In this document: positions 1 to 4,554 of the stretch, one piece after another
How the letters are laid out: every line of letters starts with the position of its first letter
Numbering within the stretch: position 1 is the first letter of the stretch
From: Cellvibrio sp.
GTDB lineage: Bacteria > Pseudomonadota > Gammaproteobacteria > Pseudomonadales > Cellvibrionaceae
Assembly: GCA_003524365.1 (NCBI GenBank)
Contig: DQHS01000335.1
Coordinates: 1 to 5,196 of the forward strand
Reading direction: 5' to 3'
Length of the DNA stretch: 5,196 nucleotides
Notes under the pieces: generated by a model
Told to the model about the DNA's origin: nothing
What the model saw: the letters and a program-made list of their open reading frames with translations, nothing else
The model's database searches: none
Made by a program: the position numbers and the translations under genes

Positions 1-1204
1 TTCCCGCTGGTTTGCTCGCCAGTTTTAGCAACCCACTTTTCGGTTTGCTCACCACTTTGACCACTTGTTCGGTCACTTCAAAATCTTTGATTTTTTCGCG
101 TTTGATCTTGGTGCCGATCACTTCTTCGATCAGCGATATTTTGTGTTCTTCTGCAGGCGTCACCAACGAAATCGCTACACCTTTTTTACCGGCGCGACCC
201 GTGCGGCCTACACGGTGCACATAGTCTTCGGTGAAGAAGGGCAAGTCGAGGTTGACGACGTAATCCAGCCCCTGGATATCCAAACCGCGCGCGGCCACTT
301 CAGTCGCGACCAGTACTTGGAGTTTGCCGTCTTTAAATTCTTGCAAGGCGCGTTTGCGTGAGCCCTGGGTTTTCTCGCTGTGAATTACCGCTGCATTGAC
401 CTTATCAACTTTCAATGCCTTGTGCAGATTCTCCGCTTCTTCGCGGGTACTGCTGAATACCATTACCTGATACCAGTTTTGGGTGCGCAGCAAATGGATG
501 AACAATTCGTATTTGCGGTCGCTATCCACGGGGTAGAGCACATGCTCCACGGTTTCCGCGACTGAATTGCGCTTGGAGATGGAGATCAGCGTAGGGCGGT
601 TCATCGCCTGTTTGCCGAGGTTAGTGACCAGCGGCGAACTGGTGGCGGAGAAAAACATGGTTTGATGCTTGCGCACGATGCTGGTGAGGATCGCGTGCAT
701 ATCTGTCACAAAACCCATATCCATCATACGGTCGGCTTCATCCAGTACGGCGAATTCCACTTTTGCCAAATTGATATTGCCCAGCTCGACGTGCTCCATC
801 AAACGGCCCGGCGTCGCCACTAGAATATCCGCACCGGCGCGCAGTTTGCTGGCCTGGCTGGTGAGTTTCACTCCGCCATACACAGTAACGATTTTAAACG
901 GCGTGAACTGCGCAAATTGCTGCATGGCCTCGGCGATTTGCTGCACCAGTTCGCGCGTGGGCGCGAGGATCAGCGTGCGCACAAATCCCGCTTCGCAGTG
1001 TTTGGTTTTTTCCAGCATTTGCTGCAATACCGGCAGGCTGTAAGCAGCGGTTTTACCCGTGCCGGTCTGGGCGGTAGCGAGCAGGTCAATGCCACGGCGC
1101 GCAGCCGGAATCGCCTCTTGCTGGATGGGCGTCAGGGTTTTAAAGCCAATGACTTTAATGGCGTGAAGTAATTCTGGTGCAAGGCCGAGGGAGGCAAAGT
1201 TCAT
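1..1204 (-). CDS. DEAD-box ATP-dependent RNA helicase, RhlE-like (3' end outside the window)
   Basis: This is an ATP-dependent RNA helicase of superfamily 2, expected to unwind short RNA duplexes in the cytoplasm (ribosome assembly, mRNA turnover). Reading from the ATG at 1204-1202, 401 codons are open to the left edge and all the core motifs are visible. They are the Q motif (F21, then TPIQQ 25-29), motif I AQTGTGKT (45-52), Ia PTREL (82-86), Ib TPGR (131-134), motif II DEAD (155-158), III SAT (186-188), IV VFSSTR (249-254), V starting ATEVAARGLD (300-309) and VI HRVGRTGRAG (330-339). The DEADRMMDMGF context and the short N-terminus before the Q motif resemble RhlE. Motif V has Glu302 where Asp is more usual. 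After about residue 365 a Lys-rich tail begins, and its length is unknown because the gene leaves the window. No strong ribosome binding site precedes the ATG, but MNFASLGL is a standard family start. It is divergent from the DUF1820 gene. Family assignment is firm; the RhlE subgroup is an inference. Confidence 0.96.
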   Translation of the reverse strand, partial: MNFASLGLAPELLHAIKVIGFKTLTPIQQEAIPAARRGIDLLATAQTGTGKTAAYSLPVLQQMLEKTKHCEAGFVRTLILAPTRELVQQIAEAMQQFAQFTPFKIVTVYGGVKLTSQASKLRAGADILVATPGRLMEHVELGNINLAKVEFAVLDEADRMMDMGFVTDMHAILTSIVRKHQTMFFSATSSPLVTNLGKQAMNRPTLISISKRNSVAETVEHVLYPVDSDRKYELFIHLLRTQNWYQVMVFSSTREEAENLHKALKVDKVNAAVIHSEKTQGSRKRALQEFKDGKLQVLVATEVAARGLDIQGLDYVVNLDLPFFTEDYVHRVGRTGRAGKKGVAISLVTPAEEHKISLIEEVIGTKIKREKIKDFEVTEQVVKVVSKPKSGLLKLASKPAG

Positions 1205-1238
1205 AAACAAATCGACTGGTTAGTATTCAAGGCCGCGC

Positions 1239-1244
1239 AGTATA
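1239..1244 (-). promoter_or_regulatory. Candidate -10 element for the helicase gene
   Basis: Read on the minus strand this is TATACT, 5 of 6 matches to the sigma-70 -10 consensus. It would place the transcript start near 1232, about 28 bases before the helicase ATG. No convincing -35 hexamer lies 16-18 bases upstream, so this is only a candidate. The 280-base gap 1205-1484 must hold the helicase promoter, since the neighbouring gene diverges. I saw no tRNA, riboswitch or other gene in the gap. Confidence 0.28.
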
Positions 1245-1443
1245 CCGGTTAACGCCCTCTATTAGGTGGCTCCGGCTTACCGAAACTACGGCTTTCTGCC
1301 TCTGGGTTGAGAATATTCGGGGTTAGGTAGTGATGGATTAATAACCAAATCGGCTAATCAGGCTGTATGAAAACCAGCCAAACAGGGCGAGAATAGCAAG
1401 AAGGTGTGCTATGCTTCGCGCCCCTCGCCGGGCCGCTCCCGGT

Positions 1444-1452
1444 TGGTAAAAT
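1444..1452 (+). promoter_or_regulatory. Candidate extended -10 promoter for the DUF1820 gene
   Basis: The sequence TGGTAAAAT fits an extended -10 (TGn followed by TAAAAT, 5 of 6 to TATAAT). It would start transcription near 1459, about 26 bases before the ATG at 1485. No good -35 is seen, which is tolerable for extended -10 promoters. A short GC-rich inverted repeat (CCGGG 1428-1432, CCCGG 1438-1442) lies just upstream. Its role is unknown. Confidence 0.33.
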
Positions 1453-1484
1453 TTGTCTTATTTGAGTTGGTATTAGAGAGTCTT

Positions 1485-1829
1485 ATGGCAGTTAAACCCG
1501 TTTACAAAGTGATATTCCTCAACCAAGGTCAGGTTTACGAAGTATTTTGCTCTGCGATTTACCAAAGCGAAATGTACGGCTTTATCGAAATTGAAGAGTT
1601 TGTATTTGGTGAACGCAGCGGTTTATTGATCGATCCCGCCGAAGAACGGCTCAAAAATGAGTTCGCCGGTGTAAAACGCTCCTATATTCCGATGCATTCC
1701 ATCGTTCGCATCGATGAAGTAGAAAAAGAAGGCCCCGCCAAAATCAGCGAGATCAAAGGCGGCGGCAGCGACAAAATCGCCCAGTTCCCCTACAGCGGAT
1801 TTATGCCCAATCCCAACCTTGGCGAATAA
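1485..1829 (+). CDS. DUF1820 family protein (small conserved protein of unknown function)
   Basis: This encodes a 114-residue protein that I recognise as the DUF1820 family, a small, strongly conserved gammaproteobacterial protein without an established function. The signature stretches are YKVIFLNQGQVYEV (residues 7-20), YGFIEIEEFVFGERS in the middle, then VKRSYIPMHSIVRIDEVEKEGPA, followed by a short Gly- and Pro-rich tail. There is no signal peptide or membrane segment, so it is probably cytoplasmic. The frame is open upstream to an ATG at 1404. I chose 1485 because family members begin just before the YKV motif, because the 27 extra upstream codons (Arg/Pro-rich, then Leu-rich) look like translated non-coding sequence, and because a purine-rich TAGAGAG (1474-1480) sits a few bases upstream as a ribosome binding site. 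It is probably a single-gene transcript: it diverges from the helicase and is followed by a terminator-like hairpin. It has no obvious functional link to the kinase downstream. Confidence 0.93.
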   Translation: MAVKPVYKVIFLNQGQVYEVFCSAIYQSEMYGFIEIEEFVFGERSGLLIDPAEERLKNEFAGVKRSYIPMHSIVRIDEVEKEGPAKISEIKGGGSDKIAQFPYSGFMPNPNLGE

Positions 1830-1842
1830 CATTTCTCAGTCT

Positions 1843-1863
1843 CTCGTTCCCAAGCTCCGCTTG
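1843..1863. repeat. Dispersed palindromic repeat, degenerate copy 1
   Basis: These 21 bases match the start of copy 2 (from 1875) at 20 of 21 positions, so the two are repeats 32 bases apart in direct orientation. In this copy the right arm stops after GCTTG, and the expected GGGAATGCAT is replaced by CCTTTTTACT. The element belongs to the widespread type of repeat with a CGTTCCCA...TGGGAATGCAT palindrome found between genes in many proteobacteria. That assignment is from recognition, not from a search. Confidence 0.8.
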
Positions 1864-1870
1864 CCTTTTT
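1851..1870 (+). terminator. Possible Rho-independent terminator of the DUF1820 gene, built from the repeat
   Basis: CAAGC (1851-1855) pairs with GCTTG (1859-1863) around the loop TCC, and is followed after two bases by five T residues (1866-1870). It lies 22 bases past the DUF1820 stop codon on the same strand. The stem is only 5 bp, so it would be a weak terminator by itself. The stronger hairpin at 1878-1900 directly after it may help. Confidence 0.45.
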
Positions 1871-1874
1871 ACTC

Positions 1875-1905
1875 CTCATTCCCAAGCTCCGCTTGGGAAT
1901 GCATA
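1875..1905. repeat. Dispersed palindromic repeat, intact copy 2
   Basis: The core is a perfect hairpin with 10-bp arms (ATTCCCAAGC 1878-1887, GCTTGGGAAT 1891-1900) and a TCC loop, followed by GCATACC, which is the usual continuation of this repeat type. It lies between the DUF1820 gene and the kinase gene. It can form on either strand and may protect or end the upstream transcript. No T run follows it. Confidence 0.85.
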
Positions 1906-1979
1906 CCTTCCAGTAATCCTCCCACTATTCTCCGCATTCATCTTCGAACCTAACCTGCAATTCCTCGCTACACTTGCCC

Positions 1980-1985
1980 TATAAC
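1980..1985 (+). promoter_or_regulatory. Candidate -10 element for the kinase gene
   Basis: TATAAC matches the -10 consensus at 5 of 6 positions and lies 17 bases before the kinase ATG. That would give a very short leader of about 10 bases. No good -35 is seen around 1957-1962. The intergenic repeats end at about 1905, leaving roughly 95 bases of unique sequence in which the kinase promoter should lie. Weak support. Confidence 0.25.
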
Positions 1986-2002
1986 AAACAAGAGCAAGCG
2001 CC

Positions 2003-3628
2003 ATGTCCAACAACAATCTCTTTCTCGCAACTGATCTCTTTTTAGCAATTGACCAGGGCGGCCAAAGCACCCGCATTGCAATCTATTCACATGCCGGCGA
2101 ACAAATCTGTTGTTATTCTGCCGCCTGTGCAACCACGCATCACAAACCAGCACCGTCTCCCAACGAACCGTCTGCCTACGAACACATCGAACAAAACGGC
2201 GAAGAAATTCTTGCCGGTATTCGCGACTGCCTGCAAAAAATTCAGCAGCATCTTGGCGACGATATAACACTGATTAAAGCAGCGAGTTTTGCAGGGCAGG
2301 GTTCATCACTTTTATGTTGGAATAATCAAACCGGCCAAGTATTAACGCCAGTGTTGAGTTGGCAGGATATTCGCGGCGAACCTTACTTAAACAATATTCC
2401 GCTTACCCACCAGCAAACCCAACAATTAACAGGGTTACGTTTGTCTCCGCATTACGGCGCAACAAAAATGCGTTGGTGTTTGGAGCACGACGAGAAAGTT
2501 GTCCAAGCGAAAAAAGAAAATCGTCTCTGTATCGGTCCAATCGTTAGTTATATTTTTTGGCATTTGTTGGATAGCGATAAATACAGCAATAAAAATAGCA
2601 ATAAATACAGCAGCACAGATAATGCCCTTTCAAACGGGGAGTCGTCATCCCTGCGTACGCAGGGAACCAGCTCTACACATTCGGTGGATACCCGCGTTCG
2701 CGGGTATGACGGTGCTTTGAGCCTTGTCGATCCCGGCCACGCTCAGCGCACACTCTTATGGAATCTACAGCGCAATGAGTGGGATCAATCGCTATTGGAT
2801 ATTTTTAAAATCCCGCGCGATGTTTTACCCCATTGCCAGTATCACAACAGCCACTTTGGCAATTTGCACTTGGGCGATCACACAATCCCCTTCACCGCGA
2901 GCGCCCGCGATCAAGGCGCATCACTTTTTGCGCGCGGTTTGCCGGAGCACGGTACCTGCTACATCAATGTCGGCACGGGCGCATTTATCCAGCGATTGAG
3001 TGAGAATTTGCATGCGCCAGAAGGTTTGTTGGTTAGCCCACTCTGGTTACCAGAAAACGCCACAGAGAAAAAATATTATGCATGGGAAGCAACCGTAAAT
3101 GGTGCGGCGGCTGCGATCAGTTTTATCCAGCAACACACCGGTTTAGAAGTCACCCCGCAAGAAATTGACAGCGCGCTTGAGTTAAATCCCACAGCTGATT
3201 GCTATTTCCTGAATGCAGTCGGTGGCCTAAGCGCACCTTATTGGCGAACTGATCTGCAATCACGCTTTAGCGAAAATTTATCAGCAGAAGAAAAAATTCT
3301 GGCATGGATTGAATCCGTTATTTTCCAGATTGTTATCAACGTGCAATTAATGAATGCGTTAGGCGATACCAAAAAAATCATTATCAGCGGCGGCTTCAGC
3401 AAAGCCGATGCCGTCTGCCAAAAAATTGCAGACCTCACCAAAGCCGATGTCCACCGCAGCGATAACGCCGACGCAACCGTACAAGGCGCCGCCTGCATGG
3501 CCGCCGGTTTACCACAAAGTTGGAAGCCTGTTTTGCAGGAAGATGTATTTACCCCGCAACAAAACCCGGAATTATTGCAGCGCTTCACCAAATGGCAATC
3601 CGCAATGCAACAGTGGATTACCCCGTAG
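2003..3628 (+). CDS. FGGY-family carbohydrate kinase with an internal repeat-encoded insertion
   Basis: This is a cytoplasmic sugar/polyol kinase that transfers phosphate from ATP. The substrate (for example a pentulose or glycerol) cannot be told from the sequence. It has 541 residues, and the family usually has about 480-520. The N-terminal FGGY lobe carries the phosphate-binding DQGGQSTR (D17-R24), FAGQGSS (96-102), W120-D122-R124 (the WxDxR substrate motif) and ATKMRW (153-158). The second lobe carries the likely catalytic base D303 in RDQGASLF, the GTGAF loop (324-328), SGGFSKAD from about 462, and a VQGAA stretch (493-497) in the place of the usual TALGAA. Residues 190-238 have no counterpart in the family: a KYSN-type tetrapeptide repeat followed by a translated palindromic element. 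They sit between YIFWHLL and SLVDPGHAQRTLL, which are adjacent in relatives apart from a short turn. Without them the protein would be about 492 residues. All key residues remain, so activity is plausible. The ribosome binding site is poor (AGAG 1991-1994). The stop codon lies inside a downstream inverted repeat. Confidence 0.92.
   Translation: MSNNNLFLATDLFLAIDQGGQSTRIAIYSHAGEQICCYSAACATTHHKPAPSPNEPSAYEHIEQNGEEILAGIRDCLQKIQQHLGDDITLIKAASFAGQGSSLLCWNNQTGQVLTPVLSWQDIRGEPYLNNIPLTHQQTQQLTGLRLSPHYGATKMRWCLEHDEKVVQAKKENRLCIGPIVSYIFWHLLDSDKYSNKNSNKYSSTDNALSNGESSSLRTQGTSSTHSVDTRVRGYDGALSLVDPGHAQRTLLWNLQRNEWDQSLLDIFKIPRDVLPHCQYHNSHFGNLHLGDHTIPFTASARDQGASLFARGLPEHGTCYINVGTGAFIQRLSENLHAPEGLLVSPLWLPENATEKKYYAWEATVNGAAAAISFIQQHTGLEVTPQEIDSALELNPTADCYFLNAVGGLSAPYWRTDLQSRFSENLSAEEKILAWIESVIFQIVINVQLMNALGDTKKIIISGGFSKADAVCQKIADLTKADVHRSDNADATVQGAACMAAGLPQSWKPVLQEDVFTPQQNPELLQRFTKWQSAMQQWITP
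2018..2053 (+). repeat. 18-base imperfect tandem duplication at the kinase start
   Basis: Positions 2018-2035 and 2036-2053 match at 14 of 18 positions and encode LFLATD followed directly by LFLAID. The second copy supplies the first beta strand and catalytic-lobe Asp17 of the FGGY fold. The first adds a near-copy just before it. It may be an old duplication or chance. Confidence 0.5.
2579..2614 (+). repeat. Three tandem 12-base repeats inside the kinase gene
   Basis: The units are AAATACAGCAAT, AAAAATAGCAAT and AAATACAGCAGC, each 10 of 12 identical to the first. They encode KYSN, KNSN and KYSS (kinase residues 193-204). The unit is a multiple of three, so copy-number change would keep the frame. 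The segment is AT-rich compared with the flanking kinase sequence and lies directly before the inserted palindromic element, so it is likely part of the same extra segment. Confidence 0.82.
2643..2711. mobile_element. Dispersed two-hairpin palindromic element (REP/MITE-like) inside the kinase coding sequence
   Basis: The 69-base unit has a 6-bp outer stem (CGTCAT 2643-2648 with ATGACG 2706-2711) enclosing two internal palindromes. The first is CCCTGCGTACGCAGGG (2649-2664, perfect). The second has 9-bp arms, ATACCCGCG and CGCGGGTAT (2688-2707, TT loop, sharing AT with the outer stem). The two halves are inverted copies, about 20 of 26 bases matching. This is the familiar proteobacterial repeat whose other-frame translation reads WIPAFAGMT, visible here in another plus frame. 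It is 23 codons long and has no stop in the kinase frame, where it is read as residues 214-236. Such elements are thought to be moved by separate transposases; none is present here. Confidence 0.85.
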
Positions 3629-3695
3629 GGGCGCCGCTTGCTGCGCCCAGGTTTTCTTTCATCTGGAAAAAGGGCGCAGCAAGCAGCGCCCCTAC
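3625..3695. repeat. Long inverted repeat (24-base arms) overlapping the kinase stop codon
   Basis: The arms at 3625-3648 and 3672-3695 pair at 23 of 24 positions (one C/A mismatch). They are separated by a 23-base loop that contains a further short pairing (TTTTC 3652-3656 with GAAAA 3666-3670). The GTAGGGGCGC...GCGCCCCTAC type is a dispersed repeat I recognise from many bacterial genomes. The kinase stop TAG (3626-3628) is part of the left arm. The hairpin could end or stabilise the kinase mRNA, but no T run follows, so it is not a classical terminator. Confidence 0.9.
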
Positions 3696-3888
3696 AAATT
3701 CAGCGCGGCACATAACCAGTGTTACCAATACGCCCAATAATGCTCCTTGTAATGTGCTGTAATATTTTTGGCGCTATAAGTCACCTAGTCTTTGCGACTT
3801 CAGTCACAGGAATGACCATAGCAGTATCAGCAGGGCAGCGATCGCAGTATGGAATTTGGATAAGCCCTAACTTGGCTGCTATGGAATT
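3696..3888. other. Intergenic stretch with no supported gene
   Basis: The gap between the kinase and the YHYH gene is 260 bases, of which the first 67 are the inverted repeat. The remainder shows no convincing gene on either strand. A TATAAG at 3774-3779 could be a -10 element for the downstream gene, but it has no matching -35 and would give a leader of about 100 bases. One minus-strand frame here has hydrophobic stretches broken by two stops. I could not identify it. Confidence 0.5.
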
Positions 3889-4335
3889 ATGGATATTAAT
3901 AAAGCACTACTCCTTTGCCTGCTATTAATCCCTTCGCTTGTTTTTGCCCACGGTGGTAGAACAGATAAATTTGGCTGCCATAACGACAGAAAAAACGGCG
4001 GCTATCATTGCCATAACGGCGGCTCAGTTCCAAAAACCCAAAGTGTCCGCACGTCCGATAACGCAACGCGTACAACTTCAGTAAAACCTCAATCTTTAAC
4101 AGCGCAACCAACAAACTCTCAAGTAAGGGAGGCGAATATTGCTGCCTACAAAGATTTGGTTTTAAAAACTCAAACAGAATTGAATCGACTTGGTTATTCA
4201 GCGGGTAATCCTGATGGGGTTTTGGGAAAGCAAACTATAAAAGCGATACAGCATTTTCAGGTTGATAATGAAATGGCTGTGGATGGTAAGCCTAGTTATT
4301 TGTTGTTGGATGTTTTGTTGGGAAAGGTGGGATGA
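3889..4335 (+). CDS. Secreted YHYH-domain protein with a C-terminal peptidoglycan-binding-like domain
   Basis: This encodes a 148-residue exported protein. Residues 1-20 form a signal peptide (a Lys5, a Leu-rich core 7-13, and a likely cleavage site after VFA, A20). Residues 21-42 form a compact Cys/His-rich YHYH motif: HGG at 21-23, CHND at 30-33, GGYHCH at 37-42. It is a short module of unknown function often found directly after signal peptides, and possibly binds metal. A Thr/Ser/Gln-rich linker runs over about 46-85. Residues 88-146 look like a PG_binding_1 domain (QTELNRLGY, then NPDGVLGKQTIKAIQHFQ, then DG), the three-helix module that binds peptidoglycan. Together these suggest a periplasmic or wall-associated protein with no enzyme domain. 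The start at 3889 gives the signal peptide directly. An ATG at 3881 is in another frame and ends after 15 codons. The ribosome binding site is weak (ATGGA 3881-3885). It stands alone between two non-coding gaps. Confidence 0.87.
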   Translation: MDINKALLLCLLLIPSLVFAHGGRTDKFGCHNDRKNGGYHCHNGGSVPKTQSVRTSDNATRTTSVKPQSLTAQPTNSQVREANIAAYKDLVLKTQTELNRLGYSAGNPDGVLGKQTIKAIQHFQVDNEMAVDGKPSYLLLDVLLGKVG

Positions 4336-4462
4336 GGTGATGTTGTTGTGTGCTAAAGCATTGGGATACTTGGTCACCCCAGCGCAAAATTCTTTAATGG
4401 TCGAAACAGGCACAGAACATACGATTGCTTACCCAAACTTTAAAACGAAAATAAGACTAACA

Positions 4463-4508
4463 GAATTGCTGGTGAATTGCTGGTGAATTGTTGTAGGGAA
4501 TTGATGGA
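4463..4508 (+). repeat. 11-base direct repeats upstream of the ATPase gene
   Basis: GAATTGCTGGT occurs twice exactly (4463-4473, 4474-4484). A third unit follows at 8 of 11 (4485-4495), and after two extra bases a fourth at 9 of 11 (4498-4508). An 11-base period puts successive units on about the same face of the helix, which would suit a protein-binding array. They end 46 bases before the ATPase ATG. The surrounding gap 4336-4554 holds no gene I can support. Confidence 0.7.
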
Positions 4509-4515
4509 TTAAAAT
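4488..4515 (+). promoter_or_regulatory. Candidate promoter for the ATPase gene
   Basis: TAAAAT at 4510-4515 matches the -10 consensus at 5 of 6. A poor -35, TTGTTG (4488-4493, 3 of 6), lies 16 bases before it. The transcript would start near 4522, about 33 bases before the ATG. The -35 falls within the direct repeats, which would fit repression at an overlapping operator, but this is inference from position only. Confidence 0.25.
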
Positions 4516-4554
4516 TTCCTGCACTTGGTATGAATGACAAAACGGAAAAAAATC

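Noticed and set aside
65..1171. Several plus-strand open frames (65-361, 380-565, 669-1043, 917-1171)
   Set aside because: They lie antisense to the helicase, whose minus-strand frame carries every DEAD-box motif in order. The plus-strand peptides show no domain.
1404..1484. Upstream extension of the DUF1820 frame to the ATG at 1404
   Set aside because: The extra 27 residues are atypical, there is no ribosome binding site, and they overlap the best promoter candidate. The family start fits 1485.
1205..1484. Searched for a tRNA, small RNA or riboswitch in the divergent gap
   Set aside because: There is no cloverleaf or conserved aptamer pattern, only a 5-bp GC-rich hairpin at 1428-1442.
1623..1832. 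Minus-strand frame opposite the DUF1820 gene
   Set aside because: It is a shadow of a conserved plus-strand family with no recognisable motif.
2499..2720. Plus-strand frame ending in WIPAFAGMTVL
   Set aside because: It is the well-known spurious translation of the palindromic element in a different frame from the kinase. Useful for recognising the repeat, not a gene.
3238..3591. 117-codon minus-strand frame within the kinase
   Set aside because: It overlaps the conserved GGFSKAD and QGAA region of the kinase and has no domain of its own.
3408..3762. Plus-strand frames crossing the kinase end and the inverted repeat
   Set aside because: They are shadows of the kinase continuing through the repeat, with compositions typical of translated repeats.
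3696..3870. Minus-strand frame with hydrophobic stretches (AALLILLWSFL, then LQGALLGVLVTLV) broken by two stop codons
   Set aside because: It could be a decayed small membrane-protein gene, but it has no start, two stops and no recognised family. That is too little to annotate as a pseudogene.
3719..3928. 69-codon plus-strand frame before and into the YHYH gene
   Set aside because: It is mildly hydrophobic but has no ribosome binding site or recognisable domain, and it overlaps the signal peptide of the YHYH gene in another frame.
4262..4486. Plus-strand frame overlapping the end of the YHYH gene, with a possible internal start at 4340
   Set aside because: The first part is a shadow of the peptidoglycan-binding domain. 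The 48-residue remainder matches nothing I know and ends in the direct repeats.
4463..4508. Considered as a short CRISPR array
   Set aside because: The units are 11 bases with no spacers between them, so they are tandem repeats, not CRISPR.
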